64,000 nucleotides of DNA from Nansenia antarctica. Its lineage: Eukaryota > Chordata > Actinopteri > Argentiniformes > Microstomatidae. The stretch spans positions 43,020,986 to 43,084,985 of the forward strand of contig OZ022345.1 of NCBI GenBank assembly GCA_963989245.1, written 5' to 3'. Each line of letters opens with the position of its first letter. The stretch's first letter is position 1. The translations under genes were made by a program, and so were the position numbers. The notes below the pieces were generated by a model, which did not search any database, was not told the DNA's origin, and worked only from the letters and a program-made list of their open reading frames with translations. Below are positions 36,851 through 49,163 of the stretch, in pieces.

Positions 36851-39329
36851 CAGTAATTGTTACTATTCCTGGACTAAGCACTTTCAATTGAGGTTCTCCA
36901 TTGAAAATGGTGTCTAGTCCAGGAATAAGCCAGAAATGGCTGTGGTTTTAATGGGCCTTGTCTGGTTGGTCCCAAAGGAACATTAAGTGAAAGGGCACAG
37001 GAAGGTTTCTCCATCCACCACTGAAGTGGGACACCGCCCCGCTCCGTTCTATGAAACAATATCACAATGGAGGTATGTGCGTCAGTGTGGTACGGGAGCT
37101 GACTGGCCACGTTGATAGCTGCGTATGATGTCAATAGAAAAGGTCAGCGGGTCGGTGATGTTGTGCAGCTGAGAGGCAACCAGAGGTGTTCTGTTTCTGC
37201 CACACTAAGCAGGTGTGGCTCATATCGCCCAGAAATCCAGAGTTGACTCCTGGCACAGACTCTTCAAGACTCTATAAATGACTGTTTGGATTTACTGAAC
37301 TTTGAACAGATTTTTCTTTTAAGTATATTTGGCATAAAGATAGGCTATTGTTGATTGACCGATATGTTTTCCCAGAAGAGGTTGCCAATACCGGTCAGAT
37401 GTGGGGCAAAACATTATTTACTCCAAAAGGTTTTGGGCCTGATAAACCAGGAGAAGCGAGTTAAATGGTTGTTCTGCAGGTTGGCAGGTTGGGGATGGTG
37501 GCAAAACCCTAAGCCTTAACTCAACCTTTCAGGCTTCTTACCTAAACATAGTTGTCTTACCTGAGAAGTTTCCAAAGACCATCGCAAGAAAATATTTCAG
37601 AATATTAAAAATATACAAAAATAAAATAATAATAATACAAATGTGTGAGATTGTATTGACGACCATTTTCACCATGGTCTCGGCCAAATGTTATACCGCT
37701 GTTGACCCATTGTCAACAAGACCTGGAGGCCAAGAGCCTAGAGAAGCAGTTCCATCACTTCTAGCACATTAAAGAGTGCTCACTTATTAAGGGTCTTCAT
37801 TGGACTTAACTTAAGGGTGTTCTTGAAAGTTGATAACTTTGTACAATTCACACTGTACCCTGTAAAGATTGACCGTTTATGCCCCCCTGAAGACCAACAT
37901 TTCAGCAAATAAAGCTGAGGCTGAATCCTACATACCTGCTCTATCCAAACTCTCAGCCTTGAACAAAATGCAGTCTCAGACTTCTCCTAAGATTGTATAA
38001 CCTGCAATGTGAAGAACTGGGACCAAATCCATATATATCAAGCACGTAATTAAGACAGCACTTTATTTTAAGAAAGGTGACACATTGCTTATCAGAGCAT
38101 CAGCACTCTTGGATAATGCTCCCATTCTGCCACGGTGGAGACTTTCCGCTTCAGTTTAAACAGACGGCAGTCACGGCAATGTGAAGCTAGGACAAATCCT
38201 GAGGTAGATCAAACTCTGCTTGACCTCACGGACGGGGCCATGCTCGCCAAGGCGGAAGCACTCTCTCTCTCCTCGCCACGTCTGAGGGATCCAGCCTGCC
38301 GTTTCACACCTCTGTTCCCCTGGCCTGGGTGTGGATAGTGTCAAACGCAGAGGATGAATCTGTCTCTCTGCTCTAATAGAGAGGGACCGGAGGTGAGGAC
38401 AAGGTACAAATCACACTGCTCTGGTTCAGAGAGTGACAGAGCTGATAATGATAGTGCTAAGCTAAACGTGCAGGGTTGGGGTCAGTTCAGTACAACCAGG
38501 GAATCGTAATCATGGACAATGGGCCATTTTCATTCAATGAACTGAGTTTCAATACATCCCCTGGATTTATTGATTTGAAATTGAACTGACTGCATCCCTC
38601 TAAGCTAGATATGTCTGATCATGACACCATATCATACACATTTTAAAGGGCAGGAGCTACCCTCTAGTGTCAGCCTATATTCCTATACCAGCTGAGGAAC
38701 AGAGAATATTTGTATAATTCGTCACAGTTCAGCGTGAGTTCAACACCATGAGAACATTGATTGTTGTTAAGCTGCACACACATTACTTGGCTAAGCCCTT
38801 AAGGTATTGTCAGTTTTTTTACTGTCCTGTCATAACTGCAGTGTTCTGCTATGGCTAAGGACATTGCCAGACCTTCTCTGCGCTAAACTGACATCTTTTT
38901 CTATAGGAGAGACATTGTCTGTCCCTTTCAAGGTATTTGCTTTCCTCTTGGTGTTCCTGTTCCCTGTGACACTTGGTATGCTGAACAGAGCATTACAGAA
39001 AAAACAACCATGGTAGGGGCCAACTGTATGCCAGGGTAACAACCAAGGACAAACAATCCATGACAGCAGCTATCCTTAGTCTTTAGAACACGCTAGTCTC
39101 TAGGAGAAAGTAGGGGGTCAGGGGCATACGCCTCTGTACCTGAAACCTTGATCCACACAGATAGGTTTGCTTTGATGTAATTATTTTTTATTTTTTAATT
39201 AATTAATTGGTTTGCTTATTTCATAATTGTGAGAAGAAGAAAAAAACACAGGTTTAAACTACCGGTCAAACGTTTTAGAACTAATAACATTTAGAACATA
39301 ACTTGTACATTCTACACTATTAGGCAGAC

Positions 39330-39510
39330 ATTCTACACTGTGTTCAGAGACTCAAGCTACAATGAAACAGCTGCCTTGACGCTGAAAACCTGTGTAGGCC
39401 TACTTTTTTTCCACACAGAAAATTGATCAGGAATCGATAAATAATCAGACCGAAAAGCAGAATCGAAAATGACATCGGTATCAATAAAATCATATCAATT
39501 CCCATCCCTA
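39330..39510. repeat. hAT-like element end, second copy
   Basis: Same sequence and orientation as 60-262, ending TATCAATTCCCATCCCTAG. Confidence 0.55.
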
Positions 39511-39556
39511 GACATAAGTGGTTCTTTGTTGTTGAACAGCCAAGTGTTGGTGCTTA

Positions 39557-39952
39557 GATTATGTCCGCCTGCCAAATAGTGTCCACCTGATGTAAATATA
39601 TACATAAAAGCTAGATTTGATAAGTAAGTAAGCTAGCTAGGTAAGTAAGCTAGCTAGCTATGACTGGAAAAAAGTAGTATCCAGTTATGGAATTATATTT
39701 ATCACTACTTTGGCTGATGTGATGTGGGTTAACGAGCCAACTCCGTAACATTAGCAGAGCGAATTATGTGTGAAGTTAGCATGCTAGCAGGTGTTTAATA
39801 TAAAATGCCCATGCCAACATAAAAGCTATAGCTGAGGAGTGAGCTACCTTGATGCTATTTAAATGCAAGAAGATTAGATAAGTGCATAGCAACAGCGTTC
39901 GAAAGACATTGATTACATCAGGCGGTGACTATTTGCCCAGGCGGACTTAATC
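39557..39952. mobile_element. MITE with inverted ends GATTATGTCCGCCTG
   Basis: GATTATGTCCGCCTGCCAAA...CACCTGATGTAAAT at the left is the inverted partner of GATTACATCAGGCGG...CAGGCGGACTTAATC at the right; 396 bp with no coding content. It sits inside the Tc1 remnant. Confidence 0.65.
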
Positions 39953-40124
39953 TGGCATGACAGTGCCACTCTGGGAGCAGTTTTCCTGGCCGAGAGCCGG
40001 TTCTTTTGCTGTCGAAACGCGAGATTAGGCACCGGCTCCGATCCGGCCCACAAACTGCCTTGGTGGAAAAGGGGCATCACTCAGGAACCATCCTTTCACC
40101 TACTCGACAGCGTACAAAAACCCT

Positions 40125-40625
40125 ACGTGATGAACCGAAGATTTCACACTTTTATTCCTAAGACCTACTTCCAGTCTTCAGTAGTCCCCTGCTGGTGCTT
40201 CATGGCCCCGGCAAGCCTCTTTTTATTATTTTGCCATTTCAGCAATTGCTTTCTTACTGCCACTCGACCTGTCAAACCTGCAGCTGGAAGTCTTCTCTTC
40301 ACAGTTGAAACAGAGACTTGCTTACTTCCATCACTGTTAAGCTGTGCTTGAAATTGTTGTCCTGTGGGCTGCCTATCACACAAGCTGTTGACTCCAGTGA
40401 GTTCACCAGTAATTATATGCATCTCTAGTGAGACGATTCTGTTGTGACTTTGGGTGTGCTGGACCTCTTCCTGTCAAGAGTTTCCTCCTGTTTCTAAGTG
40501 CCTTTTGATGGTGTAGGAAACTGTACTCACTGACACCTTGGCTTTCTTCGCAATTTCTCTAAAGTAAAGACCTACACTTTTAAAAGTTATAATGGTCTGT
40601 CTGTCTTCTTTTGTTAATTGCATTT
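40125..40625 (-). pseudogene. Tc1-family transposase, N-terminal half (pseudogene)
   Basis: The minus strand reads QLTKEDRQTIITFKSVGLYF, REIAKKAKVSVS, then EMHIITGELTGVNSL and, in a shifted frame, VSVSTVKRRLPAAGLTGRVA. These are the helix-turn-helix DNA-binding repeats of fish Tc1 transposases. Frameshifts break it, and the DDE catalytic half is absent. Confidence 0.75.
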
Positions 40626-41439
40626 TTCTCTCGATTATGATAGCAATATACTACTTACTGCAGAGCAATATTGTCCTAATAATACTTCAGACGATGTAGT
40701 AACACAGTCTGTTCCAACATGCTTTTATACAGACAGAGGGTTTGTAAGTAATCAACAAAAGTTGGGACACCTGTAGGAATTGTTTGCATCAACTTTGAAG
40801 GCGTAATATACTTCCATTGCTGCAGAAAAGCTAGTTAGTTGCTAAACCATTACTTGTTCCCTGAAAGGCCTTTTTTATAACTCTGAAATGTAAGCCTACA
40901 TTATTTGTCAGTTTTCTTTCAGTTTACCGTTTAGGAAAATGGAGGTGTTCTAAAATGTTTGACCGGTAGTGTATAACCCAATGTATCTACAGGTAACCCA
41001 TCTGTGAGACACAGAGCACTGGCAAAGCAAGCAGCATTACTATTTAACTAGATTTCTCTAATTTAATAGCTTCGCTGAAATGATTTGGAGTTCACCACCA
41101 GTAATTCTATGCATCTCTAGTGAGTCGAGTGCTCAGGAAGCCAGCTCTCTCTGAAACCACAGCATGTACCACAAAGCCTGACCAATCAGCAGGCTACATT
41201 GTCATATGAGACTGTTTGGTTTGGAAACCATTTTGGAGACAGCTTTCCAATCTGCAGCACAACAATGTTGCGCCTGCCCCCCCTATTAAAGACCCCTGGG
41301 CTGTTCCACAATGAGGCGCGTAGCAGCATAGGACCCACTAAGAATTCACACGCTAATTAATAATAATTGTAATGGATTCTCTTAGGAGCGTGTGCTGCTG
41401 TGTACTGTACTGATCTCATACAACCTCAGCACCTGCCCA

Positions 41440-41512
41440 ACTGGAGCAGGTGGATTATGTGTACAGTACCATTGAATGGCAAAGTGTGTCCAAACTTTTG
41501 ACTGGTAGTGTA
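41440..41512. repeat. Solo Tc1-type terminal repeat
   Basis: GTGTCCAAACTTTTGACTGG and TAGTGTACAG form the inward-facing end of a different Tc1 family from 39257-40971. No partner end was found nearby. Confidence 0.5.
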
Positions 41513-41840
41513 CAGTATGTACTCTTCTCTTCCAGTACAGGACTCACTGACCCCCCCCCCCACCCCCCCTGCCAAAAATAGTCTGGGAACATTGTCCTTC
41601 TAGTTCACCTCCTCAGGCTGGTACATGTACCACTAGGAACACGGACACGCCATGTACCGTACCTTCATTATCATAACACTGGTTAATCATTTGCATAACC
41701 AGGCTCGGCGTTGCCCCGGGTTCCCATCTGACGGGTGTGAAACAAACATATGGAGAGTGACTGAGCTGCCAGAGACGGAGACTGAGACTACAACAGTGAG
41801 CCAGGGGGTGGGCTGTTCAACTTCCAGTCTCAAAACAAAG

Positions 41841-41845
<5 letters not shown>

Positions 41846-41894
<49 letters not shown>
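41846..41894. repeat. (CA)n microsatellite
   Basis: About 23 CA units following GCGCGCA. Confidence 0.95.
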
Positions 41895-41895
<1 letters not shown>

Positions 41896-42446
41896 TTCTT
41901 ATGATTAGGCCTATATTCATGACTTCCTTGCCAGACCTTCCTCGCTAGGTTCTCTTATGCTCAGAAGTCTACTGGTCAGAGAACGCTTAATATGATGACA
42001 GACTGCTAGAAAGAATTGCTAGTTATGTGACAGTGATTACATCAGCTATTTATTTATTTTTCTGGCGGTATATGCTGCTATGTTGTCCCTTTGGAGCAAG
42101 CTGGCTGTATTTGACGTCCGGCTGATACGGGCTGTGCAAGGCATGGTTGTGAAACAGAAATGATATGGCAACAAGAACAAGGAACTATAACGCTTCGTCA
42201 CTTAGCCTAGCTTAGTTTGACAACTCAAAACAGAGGCAATTATGTCCAATCACAACAGCACCTTTAAACCCCACAATGACATGATTCAGGACCCTCCCTT
42301 TATGAGTGAAGGATGGCACAACAATGCACAGTAAGCTTTACTACAGAGCAAAAGACCTCAACAGAATAGAAAGGTCTGGAAACATATTATGACAAAACTT
42401 GGCTCCACACAATACCCCACAGATGTTACGTTGGTGTTGTACAGTA

Positions 42447-42527
42447 TCTCTCTCTCCCTCTCCCTCCCTCCCTCTCTCCCTCTCTCTCTCTCTCCCCCCC
42501 CTCCCTCTCTCTCCCCCTCTCCCTAAT
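42447..42527. repeat. (CT)n/CCCT-rich microsatellite
   Basis: Pyrimidine-only tract of CTCTCTCCCT units. Confidence 0.9.
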
Positions 42528-42979
42528 TTCCTGTGTCCAGGGCCCCTAAAATCCTTCACATTTCATGGAGTCCACTCAACCACAGACAGATGGACATGAC
42601 ACACACACACAAACAAACACGCACACACACACAGACACGCACACACCCCTTATCAGCGATGTTGTGCTACGTGACAGAAAGAATCTGAACCTGGCAGACA
42701 AACCAAGAAGAACGGCATGTGACGGTATTAACTAGTGTCTAGTACATTGGTTCATAGGGGTGGGCCTGTTTGTACCCAGGGATGTTCCTAACAGAGCAAC
42801 AATGTGAGAAAGAGCACAAGCTCAGGATCGTCAAAGCTCTGCTCGTAGAAATCAGAACCTCTTGTGTCGCCAACCGAGTACAGAGTGACTCTTAGACGCT
42901 GGTCTTTGGGTCCGTTTTGTATGCGTGTGTCCCTAATAGTCAGCGTGAGGATTTGGGGAGGGGGAAGCTCATCCTAGAC

Positions 42980-43170
42980 CAGCGGTTCTCAAACCTCTCC
43001 TCGGGCCCCCCAATCCTTCCACATATTTGATCTGTTCCACCACCAGCACACCTGATTCAACTAATCAAGTACAAATGGTACTTGATTAGTTGAATCAGGT
43101 GTGCTGCTGGTGGAACAGATCAAATATGTGGAAGGATTGGGGGGCCCGAGGAGAGGTTTGAGAACCGCTG
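42980..43170. mobile_element. hAT MITE, perfect palindrome with 8-bp target duplication
   Basis: 191 bp with CAGCGGTTCTCAAACC and GGTTTGAGAACCGCTG ends and near-exact inverted arms meeting at about 43075. TCCTAGAC is duplicated exactly at 42972-42979 and 43171-43178. The CAGNGG terminus plus an 8-bp duplication is diagnostic of hAT elements. Confidence 0.93.
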
Positions 43171-44812
43171 TCCTAGACCCATGCCTCGGAGGAACTCGTC
43201 CCCAGAGCTGCTCTGACAGGCCAGATTTTAATCGGAATCACTCAGGAACACGTTCAACAACAAGGACAACACAGACGCCTCATGCCAAAATAAGTCACGC
43301 AGGTATGCGGCACAAGCGGATCGTTTGCGACAATGCCACCGAGCTTCAAGAATCAACCAGTCAAAAAGGTGCCTTGTAAAGTGGACGTCTTAAGAATCAA
43401 TTTTTTTTAAAAGCCGTTTCACACGATTGTCCCTAATTCTGACGCCGTGTGTCACCCCAGTGGGGCCTTCTCCTACAACAATAACACAGAGCAGGACGCC
43501 TGCCATGCACACCAGTTATTTTCAGACCTCTCCCTAGTATGAGAGGAACGCGACTGGCAAAACACTTTCACAATTTTGGGAGGAATGCCGCAGACATGGT
43601 TTGTAGGTCCACCTGTGTTAGCTCTGCAAACACTTAGGCCTTCCAGCAAAGGTGTGGCTCTAACACACCTAGACGACGTCACGAAGACAGACACACAAGC
43701 CGGTGGTACCAGCTTGGCCGTTGACTCAAGGAACGTCTGGCCTACTTTCTAACGTGTCAAAGGTCAACACAGGAGAGAGTAAGGGACCCTAGTTGGCTAT
43801 GGCTGCTGATGGGTGGGTAGCAAATCAAATCAAATCCAAAACATTCCCACAAACATTTCCTCCTACATACCTTCACTGGAGATAATAACACACAACAAAA
43901 ATAGGCTACACAATGGTGGGATGAGATTGGAAAGAGACGTTGGTGTATTCGGCCTTAATGCAAGCATGGAACATGAGCTTAACATAGAGATTAACATAAT
44001 TTCCATTCAGTACAAACAAGGGGTGGGTTAGTGAGGCATTAAATGGGAGACAAACTTTTGGTACTCTTTCCACAGCATTACGGTACATAGTAATCCATCT
44101 GTCCATCGATCTTCCTATGATCAACTATTTCAAATTAGGCTACACTTCTCATGCTTATTTGAATCGCACATCTATATGCGTTCATTGACACATTGTCCAG
44201 CCTAATGCGTTTTGGGTAGCATGGGTCTGTATGACAAAGGACAGTTAGATGACCCAAAATACAGTAGCCTACATCAAAAGATGTTCCTTCACACTTAGAG
44301 AATGTATGATGTAAATACGTAGCACTGTATGCCGACTTCTCTTGACAGCAGCTGTCAAAACATCAGACAGATTTACTATCAAGCCGCACATGGGGGAAAT
44401 TGGAAAGACCATATTTATTCGCACTAGTTTTCGTGTCACATTGAACACAAACCAAGCAACAGATGAGTAGTTTTGCAACCAAAAAGTCACGGCAAAGAAA
44501 AAAAAAAACTAACTTTCAGTGTGAATTGTTGACAACACAAATGTATAGGAATTTGTCATATCATTTACAAATGCTAAACAGCCTGACATTGTTAAATGAT
44601 ATATGTTTTTATTATATTTTCTTTTCCGAGTTAACTGTCCCGACACCTGACATAAGAGCTGTCAAACACACTTGAAAACGATGAGAATCGAAATCAATGG
44701 CAAACACACCAAAAGTGCATCAGGCAAAGTGCGACATTGTTAAAAGTTTGCCATCAAATTCAACAACATCGCCGTGCGTCCCGTCCCATGCATCAAACAC
44801 ATAAGCACTCAC

Positions 44813-44890
44813 CATGATAAGGCCGTTTGGAACGCAGTGGTTAGGATCGGGCGGCAGCTCCGTGGAATTAGATTAACTTCAGAAAATAAA
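44813..44890 (-). other. itprid2: Candidate non-coding first exon of itprid2
   Basis: On the minus strand a CG-containing stretch ends in a consensus donor, TATCATG|GTGAGTGC at 44812, and lies just downstream of an ETS-rich promoter-like motif. A first exon is required because the start-codon exon has a 5' UTR acceptor. Joining this donor to that acceptor would create a short upstream frame (ATG GTG ACT...TAG). A weaker rival donor lies near 34322. No transcript evidence is available here. Confidence 0.4.
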
Positions 44891-44904
44891 GTCATTTAAC
44901 AACT

Positions 44905-44928
44905 AGTGGTCTTCCGCTTCCGGATGGA
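44905..44928 (-). promoter_or_regulatory. itprid2: ETS-motif promoter element of itprid2 (candidate)
   Basis: The minus strand reads CATCCGGAAGCGGAAGACCA, with two adjacent GGAA cores, one in the CCGGAAG context bound by GABP/ETS factors at TATA-less promoters. It is 15-90 nt upstream of the candidate exon. Confidence 0.4.
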
Positions 44929-47900
44929 GTGTGGTAACATAACAAGGGGCGAGTCTTCAAACATGGGACGAGGTGACGTCTTCCAGAAGGATATTCTGTA
45001 ACCTGCTGGAGATATGAGAGCATTGCAAATATTGATGAGACAGAAACATGTATCTCTCTGGAAGATACTTGGTCGGCATCAGATGTCATGTCATGTAGTT
45101 GTACTTTCTTTGATCAACCTGGCTGTGGTGCTCCAGTAAGAGCATCTGAAGACATGCTACAAGGTGACATGATAAGAGGGGTCTGACACTGTTGCAGACA
45201 GTGATCGATTTTGCGAGCATATAATTGAGATAATTAACACACTGCATCCGTTTAAATCAATACATAAATATATCTATATAGTCCAAATGAATAGCCTACT
45301 ATCACATCTATTTGCATGTCACATATGGCATTATGATAAATAAATACATATTAGGTTCTCTCATGTTGACAGTAAAAAAAAGAAAAATTATATAAAATAA
45401 TATTTTAAAAAATGAGGGTCCTCTGGTGCCACCGACGTAGTGTTTAAAGCTCACCACAAGACGACGCCATTGGATCTCCAATGCAACCACTACTTATCTC
45501 TCTCATGCAATAAACTTTGGGAAACAATTCCTAAGTAGTAGCCTAGGTCTATGGCCATTAGCTCTAAGCGAGGAATATAGCCGTCTGGCCTGAAATAAAT
45601 AATAAATGCATAGCGAAGGATAATGAGAATAAATACACAGGGAAAGAATAATAATGGTATTTTATAATCTGCTTAATTAAACCTGCTTTTTGATTACTTT
45701 ATTTGACATTACTTGAACACACAGCACCCTTTCCCTTTTTTAAGAACACATAATCACATAACTGCGCTGTAAAAACAAAAGGTGAAGGATATAATGTTGT
45801 TGATATGTTGTTCTTGTATTATTGTAAAACTATGAATTCAAATCAAGTCTCCGAAATTGTGCTAATGAACAACTGCTTCGACCTTATTTACACAAAATAT
45901 ATGAAATATACTAATTGGCTATTTGATTATTTGTTTAGTTTGTTGCCTATATTCGAAATAAATCACGATAAATAATGTGTTGCTTATGGCTGAAGAACGA
46001 AAGTAAAAGACGTTACCCGGTTAGGTAAAACAGACCCGGATAATTCTTGCTATCATTATTGGTGGACTATTAGCAATTGTAGAGCTAATAGTAGTAAGTC
46101 TATCATAATTGTCTTGTAAATATAAGTTACAGTGGTAATAATAAATAAAAAATCCTAAATAATAATAATTATAGCCTACTAGCCAAATAATAATAATAAT
46201 AACAATAACAATAACAATAACAATAACAATAACAATAACAATAACAATAACAATAGTAATTGTAATAATTATATAAAACGCACCATAATCGTTATTAATA
46301 TTATTATTACTTATTATGGCTATTATATACAACTTTTTTATATAATGATCATAATTATGTTCACCGTGGAAAATAATACTTGCAAGAAATGTAGGTCATA
46401 TGTGCATAAGGGATCAGACAGGAGCGCGTGCAGCAGGTGGCTGTAGCCGCACGAGCCCGCCGGAAAGGTTCCTTATTAGTGGAGCCGCATCCCGCACTGG
46501 GCCACAGCTGGGTCGCCAGCCAGAACGGTACGGCCGTACCTTCCAGCATGATTTATTACACGCAAATACCAAAGAACTAATCAGTGGAGTAACTAATTAA
46601 TACAAATCTGCATTTTTGCATAAGCAATTAGTGCGATGAAGGTGCCACGAAATAGTTCAATCTAAGCGACTATTCAGGCGGAAGGGCATTGCTTGAGAGT
46701 GCGGATTCTAGCTCTGGGAGCGAGCCTTTTGATTAGGGATAGGGAATAGAAGGTCAGATCATCATATTCATGTCGTTCTGGAATTGGCTTATGTATGTTA
46801 GCAACCAAACACCGATGGGTTGCACCCAAATACACGTTGGCCCTGCACAGAATATACATTTGCATTAAGTGCGGTTATTGTGAAAAAAAATATTGGCTCA
46901 TACTGATATATTCAGACACCAATATCACAGTTTATATTTTCCCATTTTTTTCTGTGGGAGATTTACTTCAATAATGAATTCAATGGGAACTTATCATTAC
47001 AAGTGCACAATATCAGATATCAGCATGTTTTTACAAAATGGCAACATCTCCATACGTTCTCTGCATGCATGGGTTCTGATAACACAAAGGTCCTCTAATC
47101 AGAAACTATCGAATTAGACTCGATTCTATAGGCTGTAGCCTATTTTGTTTTGTAGCCCTACATAAAGATAATTGGCTTCGAATGATGATGAATAAATTGT
47201 TCAAACTCTGTCACGTGTGTCTGCGATTTGAAGATCTTTGAAGCTGAAAACAATGTCTATAATCCTGTAGCAAATATAGCAGTGTAAACCCACATGTGTC
47301 CTGTTTACGAGAGTAGCTGTCGGTGGTGCTGAACTCTCTCTGTCAAGTTGCTACTCCAGTTTCGCCTACATGCGAACAGAATACTGCAGATAGCTGTGAA
47401 ACCGCCTGCACCTTGTTTCTGCAGGTCTTTCGAGCAGCTTAACTTCTCGGTTTATGAGATAGATAAGCAGTGCCCTCCCACGCAGCACTTTGACGCGGTG
47501 CATTCGGTGATGGACACTTGATGGTTACCTAGTTATCACACGGCGCACCTGCCTTTGCGCGTCTTTGCCGGGTCATTAGCAGATGTTAAATATAGTCCGA
47601 TGAATCAGAGCAAAGCAAACGGTGTGAATGAGAATGGCAGACTATGTTCAAACACCAAAGAATGGTTGAAATGGTGAAAACTTCAGGCGTTTTATTTAAA
47701 TACGCAAAATGTGTCAGCCTATACATTAAAGAAGCGAGTTTCTTTGATGTCTATTTTCAAGTTTGTAAATATAGGCCTAAGCTGGGCCTAAATCACTTCA
47801 GTGATTGAATCAAATCACCTCAGTTTACACATGAACATCGCAAATAGGTCTGGAGAGCCACTGACGGGTCAACTATATTCGCATCTTGATCTTGCTGATT

Positions 47901-48640
47901 TAAATGCCCGATCATAGAGTGCAAACTTGGGTTAACTTGGGTTAACTGGGGTTAACTTGGGTTACACTTAATGAATGTTCAGTCGATTATAGATGATCAT
48001 ACAGTAGCAGATCCCTTCGTCATTGATATGGACTCATTTTATAGGCCTACTAACTACTCAAGGGTAATTTTAATGTGCTAAATGTGTGTGTCTGATTCGA
48101 TTGTGTTTCCCTTCCACGAGTATACGCTGTCTGTTCAACGGTCAAGACGTGGAGTTTTTTTTCCTGCACGATATTGACTATAGAAGAAGACAGCAGGTTG
48201 TGGACGTTGGATCAGTCCGGTCAGCCGTGAAACAGGCTTTTGTTAGTGCGCGTGCGACTCGCGTGCCGACCAGCAGTTTGCAAAGAGGGGGGACTCATTA
48301 CCTCTGACTGGACCAGCACTGTTTAGACGACAAACAATAGCCCAACATTTGGCCTATTTCTAAACAAATTTCTCAAATGTGCACAGACATTTTTAGACAA
48401 AATTAAGGCACTGAATTTAAATGTTTCATATGATCAGACATAGAAAAAATAGGGCTACATCTTAAAATGTATTGCTTTTATTTGGAAAAAATATTGTTGT
48501 TTGTTATTATAGAACGTAATGAAGACTCAGGCTAGCTACTATCTCTCCCAAATTTGGGAGTGGATGTGAGATGCTAACGGTTCTCAATAAGTAAGAGATA
48601 TACCATAGTCTATATCATGTTTAAGAATATGCCATAATTA
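44929..48640. other. Intergenic region between itprid2 and neurod1
   Basis: AT-rich, with an (AACAAT)n repeat at 46189-46254 and GC-richer islands near 46420-46550 and 47300-47580 that contain E-boxes (CAGGTG, CAGCTG, CACCTG). No coding gene or RNA gene was recognised. It may hold shared regulatory DNA. Confidence 0.4.
46189..46254. repeat. (AACAAT)n microsatellite
   Basis: About ten hexanucleotide AATAAC units preceded by AAT repeats. Confidence 0.93.
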
Positions 48641-48789
48641 TGAGGGCTACTTTGTGTAATCACAAAGCATGTTCAGGGGGGGACACACGTGGGCAACGAG
48701 GTGGGCGCGCGAGAAAATAATATGTCCCATGCTCGAAAGGGTTAATTCATCCTGCGGGTACAAACAGGTCCACGGACTCTCTAACTGGC

Positions 48790-48910
48790 GACAGATGGCC
48801 ACTTTCTTTTGGCCACAAAGGGGATGGAACACAGAGCTTTGGCGAATACAAATGGAAGATGTCACGTGACGCTTGGGGCCGTTTTCCTGACGTCGATGAC
48901 CATATGGCGC
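48790..48910 (+). promoter_or_regulatory. neurod1: neurod1 proximal E-box / CRE cluster
   Basis: CAGATG at 48792-48797, CACGTG at 48863-48868, TGACGTC at 48888-48894 and CATATG at 48901-48906 lie within 120 bp. Mammalian NeuroD1 promoters are known to use E-boxes activated by neurogenins; which of these are functional is inference. Confidence 0.45.
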
Positions 48911-48927
48911 GTGCCGAAGTAAGGGGC

Positions 48928-48996
48928 GGAGCCTCCTGCCAGTCATTGGTGGAGCCTCCTGCCAGTCATTGGTGGAGCCTCCTGCCAGTCATTGGT
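48928..48996 (+). repeat. neurod1: Three exact 23-bp repeats with CCAAT boxes, neurod1 promoter
   Basis: GGAGCCTCCTGCCAGTCATT plus GGT is repeated three times without a mismatch (48928-48950, 48951-48973, 48974-48996). Each copy ends in ATTGG, the reverse CCAAT box bound by NF-Y. The last copy is about 58 bp upstream of the TATA box. Confidence 0.9.
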
Positions 48997-49052
48997 GCCA
49001 TGGTGTTAGCATCAGACATCCATGTTCATCTCTCAGCTTCAGCAGCAGCAGC

Positions 49053-49062
49053 ACTATATAAC
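49053..49062 (+). promoter_or_regulatory. neurod1: neurod1 TATA box
   Basis: ACTATATAAC lies about 30 bp upstream of a plausible start near 49085 and downstream of the CCAAT repeats. Confidence 0.6.
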
Positions 49063-49084
49063 CACAGCATCCGCAGCGCAGCCA

Positions 49085-49163
49085 GCCACATTACCACTCA
49101 CAGGAACTCACACCTCAAGAAGGGCATGCCAGTATCATAACAAGACACTCAGCCTAAACACAG
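49085..49163 (+). other. neurod1: neurod1 non-coding exon 1
   Basis: It runs from the predicted TATA-directed start to a donor, CACAG|GTATTT, at 49164. The intron to 49832 (about 670 bp) ends in CTGTGTTGACAG. NeuroD1 genes have exactly this arrangement of a 5' UTR exon followed by a single coding exon. Confidence 0.6.

Larger units (their letters stand above)
39257..40971 (-). mobile_element. Tc1-like transposon, broken, with nested insertions
   Basis: The ends ACTACCGGTCAAACGTTTTA and TAAAATGTTTGACCGGTAGT are inverted and flanked by TA. The interior carries a decayed transposase on the minus strand (about 40625-40125), and its left half has been filled by other elements, including a MITE at 39557-39952. 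Confidence 0.75.
33761..44812 (-). other. itprid2: itprid2 intron 1 (proposed), repeat-rich
   Basis: If the non-coding exon at 44.8 kb is right, this 11-kb stretch is the first intron. It contains a SINE fragment, the nested Tc1 cluster, a Tc1 end, CA and CT repeats and a hAT MITE. No coding exon was recognised. Confidence 0.4.
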
